The notes under the pieces were generated by a model. It did not search any database. It saw only the letters and a list, made by a program, of their open reading frames with translations, and was not told the origin of the DNA. Of a DNA stretch of 64,000 nucleotides, positions 1-11,000 are shown piece by piece. Positions within the stretch are counted from its first letter, which is position 1; each line of letters starts with the position of its first letter. Origin of the DNA: Mesorhabditis belari (taxonomy: Eukaryota > Nematoda > Chromadorea > Rhabditida > Rhabditidae); the NCBI GenBank assembly GCA_958450365.1, contig CAUEEP010000743.1, forward strand, positions 6,347,501 to 6,411,500. Direction: 5' to 3'. The position numbers and the translations under genes were made by a program.

Positions 1-2631
1 CTGATTGGTTGATCGCCTGTGGCCTTGCTCACCTTGCTGTCCCGATTCCTATCATATTAAAATAAAATTCAGTCATGCGAAAGTGGTGGAATGGCTAGAT
101 GTGCATTTGTTGACAGTGGACGATCCCATGCTGTTCCTGTAGATAAAATTCGGTTTCTATCGTGTCCAGAAGTTAGCTAAAATAGTCTAAAAAGTTATCG
201 TTACCAATTCCAGGCCGATTCTCCATCTTTAGCGCTACGATGTACACTAAATATTTCTGATCGAGTAAATGAAAAAACGGAAACTTTTCGCGATTTACTC
301 TTTGAAGAAATTGATGGAAGTTTTCAGCCAAGAGTTATCAAAGTAAAGATAAAATTCTACGCAAAATTTAACGCTTTTTTAGGTAAACTTTGTTGACAAC
401 TTGAGAAAAGCGATTCGTATTGTAAAGTTAACGATGAGTGATGGAAAAGATATTAAAAGTTTACTTTCGCAACAACCGAATTCCGATAAAGAGAACCAGA
501 TACCGTAAGTCAACAACAAATCTGCTAAATCAATATCATCTGCTATCAGGGTAACTCCGACTGCAAGACCTGTCTCAACAACATTGGTCACTTCTGCTCC
601 TTTCCTTTCTTTCCAGGAAGAACCCGAAATTCACCCAATGAAGCCATCTGAAGTAATTCAAACTTAAAGAAATAAAAGAAACTAAAACTATTTCAGATGC
701 CGAATAACTCTTTCCATGCACATGCTTTATTTGCAGCTGGCCCTTCTGACATTTCATTGAGACCCGTGTCGCTTGTAAGTTTTCAAAGACGTAACCTGAG
801 ATAAATAAATTTAAGGATCCAATGCCTGATTATATGTATGAAAAGTTGACAGAAGAGTGCCTTTTGCCAGCCTCAACTCTCACCGAAACTCCGATTCAGG
901 GGGCTTTTTATGCTGCTTTCATTGATGAGCGGTAAGACTGAAAAAAAGAAATTGATCATAAATCTTTTGTACTTTCAGATGGGAGAGAGTGATTTGTATT
1001 CGTGGATCTAAAATCGATCCGGCTTCATTTTGTGTGTACTTGGTGAGAAAGTATTCATTTAACTTTACTCAAAATGTTTCAGGTTGATGTTGGCGCTTTT
1101 CACTATGTACGGGGTGAGGTGATGCGTCGACTGAACTCGAAAACCCCATTCAAGAAAATGCTGATGTTTAAAGCTAAAGTAAGAAAAGAAGGCTTCAAAA
1201 ATGAAAAGCAAATTACCGTAAATACTGTAATTGGATCCCATGGGGTATTATTCCCCTCCTCTAGGATGGGGTACTATTTTACACCACTATGCAAGTTACC
1301 AAATCAGAATACATTCAAATAATTTGTTCAAAAGGAAACTTTTTTTTCACTTTAACAATTTAAAAATTTAACAGCAAAACGAAATGAAAACAAGTAACGA
1401 GGAAAAATTAACTAAAAACGAAAGAATTAAAAATACAAATGATTTTCGGGGGTGGGACAAATGCTACCTTTTTTTGCGCACCTTTTTTTTTGCTGGAAAA
1501 GGCCTTAGGAAAGGTCGTAGAGCTTCAAAAATGTTTTCATAGAAGGGAATCGTATGCGTAGATTCCGAATTTCGACAAATCACACCTCGCAGACACGTCA
1601 GATTTGGGCTAAAAGGCAAAAATTGGGAAAAGCGTTAAGTTGCGTAGTTTTTGCCTTTTAGCCCAAATTTGACGTGTCAGCGAGGTCTGATTTGCTTTGA
1701 TTTGTCGAAATTCGGAATCTACGCATACGATTCCCTTATAGGAAACATTTTTGAAGCTCTACGACCTTTCCTAAGGCCTTTTCCAGCAAAAAAAAGGTCG
1801 CATTTGTCCCACCCCGAAAAATTAACTAAAAACGAAAGAATTAAAAATACAAATGATTTCCGAAAATACATAAAAATTAAAAGCGTTGTTTGTAATTACG
1901 CGTTGGGTGTGGTATTATTAAATGGAAGGAGTACCGTCATTATTCTAATAAAAGCACCCCTCTACAATGAGAGCCTCGTTCTCAGCGCCGTTTTATGCTA
2001 CAATGCGCGCTTAGGTATCAAGAAATAGCCCCGAATCTCAGTTATATTTTGACACCAAACATGCATCTGAAGAAAATATGGGCGCTTAGAAAAAAATGAA
2101 TTACTGAAAAAATTTTGCGACTACGCGACTGTACGGAGGGCATGCTTCTATTAGAATAATTACAAAAATTATTTTTTTTCTTTCCCCTCTAGGGTGAGGT
2201 ACTACTAGAGAAAAAGGGTCCAATTACAGTATTTACAATACATGTTAGGTTGCCGGGATCGCACCAATAGGAGGCGCAGATGTTTGGGCAAGAGAAGCCC
2301 ATTTGGCTACACGGGAATTTTTCGAAGCTTCAATGGGAGAGCCGGTTGAAGTAAAAAAAAACAAAAAGAAACAATAGATTTTGAAAAAAAAATTCTAGGT
2401 GAACCCTCAATGTTCGGCCAATTTTCCGAAGCCTGGGAAAGAGAACACAGCAGAAGCATGGAATAAGTAATAAGAAAAGCTTGAACAAATTGAAACTGAA
2501 ATAATTGCAGATGGAAACAGCTGAATGCACCAAGTGTACCAATGATTGAAGCGAGAATCTCGTGTGCTGGACGAGATCTGGCTGATTGGTTGATCGCCTG
2601 TGGCCTTGCTGTCCCGATTCCTATCAAATAG
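1..2631 (+). CDS. Multi-Tudor-domain protein, 3' part (5' end outside window)
   Basis: The window opens inside this gene. The first ~60 bases read ADWLIACGLA, the usual tail of an extended Tudor domain. From ~90 a new Tudor-like block follows (RCAFVDSGRSHAVPVDKIRF, with the beta-barrel FVDxG signature), then an SN-like continuation (ADSPSLALRCTLN), a linker (~380-760), and a second Tudor core at ~880-1180 (FYAAFIDERWERVICI, YLVDVGAFHYVRGE). The last exons (~2250-2360, ~2513-2631) end in ADWLIACGLAVPIPIK and a TAG at 2629-2631. Tudor proteins bind methyl-arginine or methyl-lysine partners and in animals mostly scaffold germ-granule and small-RNA pathways; which one this is cannot be told. The intron ~1180-2250 is filled by nested MITEs. 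The last exon is nearly identical to bases 1-53 (see findings), so the exon chain at the left edge is uncertain; an in-frame TAA at ~62-64 could instead end an upstream copy. Confidence 0.7.
1402..1859. repeat. 44-bp direct repeat flanking a hairpin element
   Basis: Positions 1402-1445 and 1816-1859 are identical (gaaaaattaactaaaaacg at the start, aatacaaatgattt at the end). They sit flush with both ends of the hairpin 1446-1815. A sister copy at 45528 has only an 8-bp duplication, so 44 bp is exceptional. Confidence 0.8.
1446..1815. mobile_element. GGGGTGGGACAAATG hairpin element, copy 1
   Basis: About 370 bp, almost a perfect inverted repeat: GGGGGTGGGACAAATG at the left and CATTTGTCCCACCCC at the right, with arms converging near 1630 (GTTTTTGCCTTTTAGCC). 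Other copies are at 28197 and 45528. It contains no ORF of its own, only one arm read through. It is flanked by a 44-bp direct repeat (1402-1445 and 1816-1859). Confidence 0.75.
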
Positions 2632-3471
2632 GCGGGAACACGCCGAGAAAATCCTTGTTCTAAACTAAATTTGCATAAAAGACATAAGAGACAAATTCGC
2701 TCAAAATTAGTTTCCTAGTCACATTTCTCCTTTCACGAAGCTCGTATCTACATTTTTTTTCCCTTTTTTATAGCAAGCTCATTGTTTCACCCAATCGTGA
2801 GGTCATTTCTCTTGTTCCTTTACCCCTTTCCCCCATTGCGCTCTGCTTTTCTTTTCACTCTGAGCAACGCGAAAAAGGATTCCTTTATGATCCTTTCAGG
2901 ACAACCCGAAATAATGCTCAATTATCGTGTTTTACGCTTGGATACAATAACGTTTTTGCTTCCGTAGTTGAAAATTAGACATTTACTGACTCAAAATTTA
3001 GCAAAATTCATTGCAAAGCAAAAATTTAAAAGACATCTACTTAAACAATAGAAAAGTATTTAGAAAACTTACTTAATTCTCTCCCAAATAGTCGACTCCC
3101 AAAAAGTGCAATTCGAGAATTTGTGATATTTTTACCTCGCAAGTTGTGATAGCACTCGAGTTTTATTTGGTGCTGCGCCGGAAATTTGAAATTATTTAAG
3201 CCTTTTTCGAAAATTTTCAGTTGTAATGAGTGTAGTAATATTTCATAGTCCATTTAATAAATGATTTCGCAAAATTTCTGTTTCAATTCATTGTTTTTGA
3301 CAATACTAACTTACCTATTTTTTTTGCAGTATTTCATTCATCGATTTCGGTGTTCATTTTATTAATTTCAGGTGTTTATGACGTGCAATCATTAACAAGT
3401 GTTGAATCAATCGCTTTCCTCACAATCAATGTAAGTTTTTTTAAGGTTTTGATGTAATAATTACCGTATTC

Positions 3472-3567
3472 TCTCTATTAGTATTGCACTCTCTAATAGT
3501 ATTGCGGTCCAGGAGGGGGTAGTGCGTGCTAATAGTAGTGCGCACTACTATTAGAGAGAATACGGTA
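3472..3567. mobile_element. Short palindromic TACCGTATTCTCTC MITE
   Basis: TACCGTATTCTCTCTATTAG at the left mirrors CTATTAGAGAGAATACGGTA at the right, around a core with GGTCCAGGAGGGGG. Relatives are at 35461-35562 and ~35920-36003. It lies just upstream of the GalNAc-transferase. Confidence 0.75.
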
Positions 3568-3604
3568 GTTGCTTATCAAGTGCTGCAAATAAAATCACCT
3601 TAGA

Positions 3605-6600
3605 ATGGGTTGGAAAAGAAAGCCTTCCGCTTTAGAAGAGTGAGTCATTTTTTTTTGCATTTCGGGAATCTTGTTTACTTTTTGGTTCCCCTCACCCTTT
3701 GGCTCAATTTTAGCCGATCTTTTGATCCTTGGCAGTCCTTATTTTTCATCAATTTAATTTATATGCTTTATTCTACTTCTATTTTAGGGCATGTCTACGC
3801 GGGCCTCGTTCTACAGTGTGCAAAGCAATCATTGCCACGAGTATTATTTGGCTGCTAGTTGATGTCATCGTTTTGCTCCATTATTTGGATCCAGCAAGTA
3901 ACACAAATAAGGAAAGGTTTGTTTTATAAAAAAGATTTTACGTATTTTTGATTTAGGCAACAACTAAGGGCTGAGCGGCTTGTAGATCGGGGCGCAAATC
4001 ATAACACTTATGATGGTAAGTTCCCATACCATAAGATGATATCTTAATGCTTGTCTTTAACGTTAGATGACAAGATGGTTGGAGCCAATCCAATGAAGCA
4101 ACCACGCGGCCCTCCAGCACCACCATCGAACGACTATGTGCAAAAAAAAGGCGTGACCTATAAACCGATCGATTCAAAAGATAAGCTGTATCTCGAGCGA
4201 TTGATGCGAGGTAACAAATTATGATCAAATAAAAAAAATTATATTTTAGTACCTGCTTTTGACCCATTGACAAAAGATGGTAGCCAAGGGGGTGGTGTGC
4301 AGGTAGTTTTGCTTTTTACAGGTTGATTACATTTTCTTAAATCTAGGTTCCATCAAATCAGGAAGAAGAGAAAACAAAGCGATTCAAAGAGAATCAATTC
4401 AATGTGGTGGCATCCGAAATGATTAGTGTTAATCGAACCCTCCCCGATCATCGTTCTGATAAGTAGGAACCTTTTGTTGTTTAAATCTAATTTTTAATAG
4501 GTGTCGGTCCAACGCAGAAGAATACAAAGTTGCTGATCTTCCAACAGTTAGCATCATCATAGGTATCCTATTATTAGTCGCGTTACTATGTAAATTTATT
4601 TGTTTAGTTTTTCACAACGAGGCTTGGACGACTTTGTTGCGAACACTACATTCAGTCTGTAATCGTTCACCACTCGAATTGATTCAGGAAATTATTTTGG
4701 TAAACTGCTAATCAACAATTTTTTTAATGCAGTAATTTAGGTTGATGACATGTCTGACCGGGATTATTTGAAGGGACCATTAGATGCCTACATTAGGCGT
4801 TTCAATGTATGTCATTTTAAAAAATATCAAGATGTATTACGATTTTCCAGGTGCCGATTAGAATTATTCATTTGGAAAAGCGGTCGGGGCTTATTCGTGC
4901 TCGTTTGACTGGAAGTGAAGCTGCTTCGGCTAAAGTTCTTCTGTTCCTTGATGCGCACGTGGAGGTATGCTATGCTATTTTGCATAAAGGCTAGCCTGTT
5001 ATAGGTTACTGATGGATGGCTTGAACCACTTTTGGATCGGGTTCACAAAGATCGAACGGTACATTAAGATTTATCGCACTTTATCTTCAGTTTTAAGGTT
5101 GTGGTTGCTCCCATAATCGATGTTATTTCGGATGACGATTTTGAATACGTCACAGCTTCTGACACTACATGGGGCGGCTTCAATTGGCATTTGAACTTCC
5201 GATGGTAACAACAAGTTGAGACTTTATAGAGAAACACTTTGTTTAGGTATTCTGTTCCACCAAGAGAAATGAAGAGGCGTAATCACGATAGAGCTACTCC
5301 AATCAAGTAGTTTATGGCAGAGAAGCAGTAAATGAATTCTTTTAGAACACCAACGATTGCTGGTGGATTATTTGCTATTGATCGCTCATATTTCTACGAA
5401 GTTGGAGCATATGATGAAGGAATGGAAGTTTGGGGTGGCGAAAATCTTGAGATTTCTTTCAGGGTTAGTTTTTGGTTGATCATGGAATGAAATTGTTTTT
5501 GTTTTAGGTTTGGATGTGTGGAGGATCGCTTGAAATTCATCCATGTTCTCGCGTTGGCCATGTGTTCCGGAAGCAAACACCATACACTTTCCCAGGGGGC
5601 ACCGCAAGGGTGAGTTGCATGCATTTTAGCGCATTATTAGGTTGAAGAAAAAGTTCTGATTCAACTGCGAAAAATTCAATTTTTATGCATTTTTTGCTGG
5701 TTTTTCGCGCTTATAGTGTTGTACAGTCCGGACGTTGCCCCATCCCACTACGGTCTCTTCCGATCATTGCAGCATTTCCTGAAAGGTCGCCGATTCGAGT
5801 CATTTGAAGAATTTGAAGAAGCTTGCCAAGAGTTCTTTGATTCAAAACCGACGGAGTGGTACCTCGACCAGATCCGAAAGCTTGCAGATCCTTGGACTAG
5901 TCGTAGATAATGATGGGCTATACTTTGAGGAATAGTTGTTGTTATTTTTGTTATTCAAGTGGGCATAAAAATTGAATTTTTCGCAGCTGAGTCAGGACTT
6001 TTTCCTCAACCTAGTATTTTAATGATTCTTTAGGTTATTCATCATAACGCGGCTCGTACTGCTGAAGTTTGGATGGATGAATACAAGGAGTTCTTCTACA
6101 AGATGGTCCCTTCGGCAAGACGCGTTGATGCTGGTGACATGACCGATCGACGAAATTTGCGTGAACGGCTGAAGTGCAAAAACTTCAAATGGTATCTTGA
6201 GCAAGTGTATCCAGAGGTGAGCACCTTAGTTGCCACCATGTTTCAATTAGTTTAGTCACCAATCCCCTCTTCGTTCTTGTCATTGGGGCAAATTGCAACA
6301 GCTAATCAGCAATGTATGGACACTGTGGGACAAAAAGCTGGAGGACAAGTCAAAGCTGGTCCTTGTCATGGCCAAGGGGGAAATCAGGTATTTAGCCGTT
6401 TAAATACATCTTATATTTTATTCAGGCTTTTGCTTTGTCAACGAATGGAGAATTGCGTTTTGATGACCTTTGTTTGACATCAACCGGAGGTTTGTTTTAA
6501 CATGAACTTTTTTTTATTAAACGCTTTCATTTTTATTTTAGGCTTCTCTATGGACTCTGGTGTCAAACTTGAAAAATGTTCAACGAATGGCAAGCCAAAT

Positions 6601-6980
6601 ACAAGACATTTGTGGAAATACAATTCGCAGGTACGTATAAACGAATTGAATGGCTTGCATTGCTTTTTATTTAGAATGGTCAGCTGATCAATCAAAAAAG
6701 TGAACGCTGTATTTCGATTGCGACTGAGAATCGGCTTGTGCTTGCAACTTGTACTGAGGTATTAAGAAGAATTGAGCGTTGAGTAATAAATTTGCTAGTA
6801 GCGCCTAGCGTAGTTTTAAAGATCCTTAATTTTGGGATGGAGCGGAGGGAAGAGATTTTTGAAAAAATTAGTTTGAAGGCAAATTTGGTATTTTGCTTCT
6901 TTTAGACCGAAGAAACGCAACGGTGGACGCTTGACGCCTACAAAGGAGAACTGACTGCTGATGGTCGAGAGAAGGAATAA
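3605..6980 (+). CDS. Polypeptide N-acetylgalactosaminyltransferase (GT27)
   Basis: Transfers GalNAc from UDP-GalNAc to Ser/Thr in the Golgi, the first step of mucin-type O-glycosylation. About 600 residues in many short exons. The ATG at 3605 follows a TTAG acceptor and splices (donor ~3638) to an exon with a type II signal anchor ([17 protein letters not shown]). A stem follows, then the catalytic domain: [20 protein letters not shown]; the Mn-binding DxH as LFLDAHVE; and the family signature [19 protein letters not shown] (~5415-5520). The C-terminal ricin-type lectin domain has QQCMDT, DDLCLTS and ERCISIA repeats. The stop TAA is at 6978-6980. All key motifs look intact. It belongs to the nematode gly family; the YTFPGG and AEVWMDEYK blocks are typical, but I cannot assign a specific paralogue. 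One intron (5610-6033) carries a mariner relic. Confidence 0.93.
5640..6011 (+). mobile_element. Deleted mariner element with transposase 3' end
   Basis: It is flanked by TA (5638-5639 and 6012-6013) and bounded by ~49-bp inverted repeats (GGTTGAAGAAAAAGTTCTGA, and near-matching TCAGGACTTTTTCCTCAACC at the right). Bases 5716-5910 encode the transposase C-terminus ([20 protein letters not shown], then [14 protein letters not shown]), including the third catalytic Asp context SPDxAPSxY of the D,D34D triad. The first two-thirds of the gene are missing, so it is not autonomous. It lies wholly inside one intron of the GalNAc-transferase. Confidence 0.9.
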
Positions 6981-7320
6981 CTTGTCAACTTGATTTCTTT
7001 AGGTTTTTCTATTGAAATCCGCGTGAGACTTTCTCAATTCTTATCTTTCCTAATAATCCCGTGTGAATTTACATATCATATTTGCATTTCCTCTTGATCT
7101 GCGCGCATGTATTTTTCACCAGATCTTTCTGTGCCTTTTTGACAGAATGTTTGTGCTTTTGTTTTGTTTCTGTTGTTCGAGGTCTTTCCTCTTTCGTCAT
7201 AATAACTTTGGTTGTGTAGATCTTCTATGAACTCGTTGTGATCCCTGTCTACAGGTTGTGATGGTTGTATCTTTGTTTGTGATTGTGACTATCATCAAAA
7301 TGGGTATTACGTGCATAAGT

Positions 7321-7326
7321 AATAAA
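7321..7326 (+). promoter_or_regulatory. Poly(A) signal, GalNAc-transferase
   Basis: AATAAA about 340 bp past the stop codon. A second AT-rich candidate lies near 7459. The rest of 6981-8028 is a pyrimidine-rich 3' UTR and spacer, with no coding signal recognised. Confidence 0.4.
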
Positions 7327-8028
7327 ATTGTTTTTGTCTATTTCGTAACGCAACACATTTAGGTAATTCATATAGAACATTTTATGGTTATGGAGCTATA
7401 TTAGAACATCTTACTTGCGATTGACACAATCATCAAAAAAATGGGTATTACATAAATAATAAAATTATCCTTGTTTACGACACAAGAACACACAGCTATT
7501 GCAATTTATAGAAACAATTTTTCCAAACAATGTGCCTTTTGGCGTCTTTATTTCGTAAAGCTCGTAATTTCGCACATGTTCTCGATTGCAGACGATAAAA
7601 ATCTCCGTTCATTGTTTAATTAGAATCTCCGTGTAAAAGGGATACGCTCTCCCTTTTCTCATATTCTTTCATATGTTTTCGATTTGCATCTTGTTTTGTG
7701 ACACCGACATTTTGAATCACAGGCCAGTGGGGAAGAGAAAGAAAAAGAGAATCGTCGAGACGCGACGAGCACTCGACAACTCTTGGAGAGTCCCTTTCTC
7801 TCCCCAAAGTGTTTGGGGGTGCTGGCTTTTTGCTGTCCATTGGATTCCCATGTACTCCTTATCCGTTAACGTTTTTCTTCTCTCTATGCCTCAAAGCTTG
7901 GTTTAAATTTCCCTCCTCTTTTCATAATGACAATGTTTTACACTATATTTTTTTATAATGTTAACATCTTTTTAAAAAATACAAATATATTCAGATCAAT
8001 TGATTCCTTCAGCTTAATGTGAGAAAAA

Positions 8029-11000
8029 ATGGCAACTACTGGAGGAGTGCTTTCTTTTGTGAAGGGAATAGATTTCTCGAGAAATGATTTTTCGGTAGAT
8101 TTCTTGAAGATATTAGATAAAATAGCTTTTATTGCAGGGTGATCGATTTCCTCATGAGTTGGAAGCATGCACGCAAATGACATGGCTTAAATTGAATCGA
8201 TCACAATTGGAAAGGGTTTGTAATTAAGCTTTAGTAAAAACACAAGCTTTAGAAAAAGCACTAGCGCGACAGCATTAGTAAAGCTATTGTTAAAATTCCC
8301 GAAATTTTGTAGAGCCGTTAATTACAAAGAAAAAAAAAGCAGCTAATATGGGGCTAATTTCAGGTCCCAGATGAATTATCGAGGTTGACAAATTTGGAAC
8401 ATTTACAAATGTCGCGCAACTCGCTCACTTCCGTACACGGAGAGCTTTCTGATTTACCGAGACTTCGCTCGGTTATTGTTCGGCATAATAATGTATTGAA
8501 ATAACTCTAAAATGATTCTATTTCTTTTTTTTTTAGATAAAAACTTCTGGAATTCCGACAGATATCTTTCGAATGAAAGATCTTACAATCATTGATTTCA
8601 GTCATAATCAGTTGCGCGAGGTTTGAAACTTTTTGAGATCCTTTATGAAGATTTCAGGTACCACCAAATTTGGAATATGCTAAAGGGGCGATTGTCATGA
8701 ATTTGTCCTATAATAATATAGAAAATATCCCAAATCAGGTCAGTAACCGAAATAGAAATCATTTTTTTGAAAAGATCATTCAGGTCTTTGCCAATTTGGT
8801 CGATCTTATTCATGTGGATCTTTCTAACAATAAAATTGACATGCTACCACCGCAGATTCGAAGATTAACCCTTGTACAGGTGATATAAAAAGAGTTGGCC
8901 ATGCAATGACCACAAAATTTTAGGTTTTACTTCTTTCCAACAATCCGATGTCTCATTTTCAATTGAAGCAATTGCCAAGGTATATCATGAGACTTTGCAC
9001 AGCATTCTGAAAGAACAACATTCAACATTTTAGCATGAAAGCTTTACGTGTGCTTCATATGCGAAATACAAATCGAACTCTTGATAACATCCCGCCAATA
9101 CTTGATGATCTTGAGAATTTGATGGTATTTTGTGATGGCAAAGCAGTAAACAATGTTTTCAGGATGTGGATTTCGCTGAAAACAATTTGCCGAAAGTGCC
9201 AGAAGCGTTGTATAAGTTGAAAAAGTTGAGAAAGTTGGACTTGAGTGGGAACAAGGTAGGCTACACAAATAAAAGTAAAAAGCTGTCGATTTTATAGATT
9301 AGTAAAATCGAACTCTCGGATGGCTTTTGGGAATCACTGGAGACATTGAATTTGTCCTCGAACGAGCTCACCGTACTCCCCGAAGGAATCATTCGAATGA
9401 CGCGATTGCAGCGCCTTTACGCCAACAATAACAAACTCACATTTGAAGGTTACATACATTTCGAGTTCACAGTCAATTGCAAACTTCAGGAATTCCTAGC
9501 GGAATTGGAAAGCTGATACAATTAACCGTTTTACACATGTCGCACAATAATTTGGAGCTGGTTCCTGAAGGATTGAGCAGGTAAAAATGCCAACTACAGA
9601 ACATATACAATTCTCTGAATTTTCAGATGTGTCAAGCTTCAACGCCTCCGCTTAGATCACAATCGACTTTTCACATTGCCCGAGGGAATTCACTTGTTAC
9701 CAGATTTAGCCGAATTACATTTACATGGGTGAGTAGAAGTTAATGTTTTTTTATCGGAAAATCGAATGTGCAAAATTGCTAACAATCTTGTACAGCTTGT
9801 AGCTTGCTTGTACAGCTTGTAGCTTGCTTGTACAGCTTGTAGCTTGTAAGCTTGTAAAAAAAACATGCAAACTAGACATTTTTTAGAAATGAGGACTTGG
9901 TGGTCCCACCGAAGCCAAGTGAGAAACGTCGAGCTCTCGCTTTTTACAACATTGATTTCTCGTTGCAAGGACAGGTTAATATACAAAATCTATCAGAAAC
10001 AAATTCTTCAATTCCCACAACCTTTTTTTCCTTGCCTTATTTTATATTCATATCTAGATACTCGGCGGGGTTGCGAGAGAACACAAAAAGTTCTCTATAT
10101 TCTATTCTGTTTTAGATATTTTATAAAGTAGCAAACATTTAAGCAATAAATCTGAGAAATTAGTAAAAATATAAAAACGAAATGATTCATGTCTTTGGCT
10201 GCGTTTTTATCTCTTTTTGAGCTGATTTTGTGAGCGCCCCTCCTTGTCCCCCAAGGGAATAATTTTTACCATTGGTCGCAAAAGCATATTTTCTTTTCGA
10301 TAATACATTCCCTTCTCCCTCTTTAACTTTATCCACAGCTTTCATGCCGTTCTCGAAAAAATTCTATTCGATTAGTTTATACGACTATCGGACACTGTTT
10401 ACGGATCGAAAAAATGCGGAATCGATTGATCTTACGCTAGTAAACTTTTGTTTTTTTGTAGGCCCAGCTAGAAAATGATAAACAACAAAAATAGGTCAAA
10501 GTTTTTACAAAACTTTCATTTACTGCTTCATTTGCTTCGTTAGCAATTTTGAGCTAGCGAAAATGGCAAACAAAATGAAACCAAAATCATAAAGATTAGC
10601 CCACTTAGAAGAAAGTTATGCCGAGTTGCGCAAACGACCCAGTTGCGCAAATGACCCTGTTGCGCAAAAAAAGTTGCGGAAACTAGCCTACCCCGTCAAT
10701 TTGCTAAATTACAACAAGTTTTTTAAATCCTAATTTCTGCATATCTGCATAAATATTCAGCTAGATATCAAAATAATTTTGTGGTTTTAGATGAGAATGG
10801 TCGGACAATTGAAGAGTGAAAAAGAGCACTCGTCGACCTCGTCGATCGGCTCGGCGCACAAAGATGTGGTACAACGCAAAAAGGTTGGCATAAAAATATA
10901 GGGCACTTCGACTCGCAATAAGTAAATTTTCCGACTTTTCATGAACACTTTAATTTACCTAATTGATAGATTTGTGGGTTGAAAAAATGAGAGATGAAGA

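Larger units (their letters stand above)
1213..2247. mobile_element. TACCGTA-type MITE, split by nested hairpin
   Basis: The left end (TTACCGTAAATACTGTAATT, ~1215) is an inverted copy of the right end (~2220-2245, AATTACAGTATTTACAATA). Inner arms resemble the copies at 20673, 26721 and 46893 (cgcgcttaggtatcaagaaatag). A GGGGTGGG hairpin (1446-1815) is inserted in it. It lies in a Tudor-gene intron. Confidence 0.65.

Noticed and set aside
2307..2627. 106-residue minus-strand frame
   Set aside because: Antisense shadow of the last Tudor exons and their intron.
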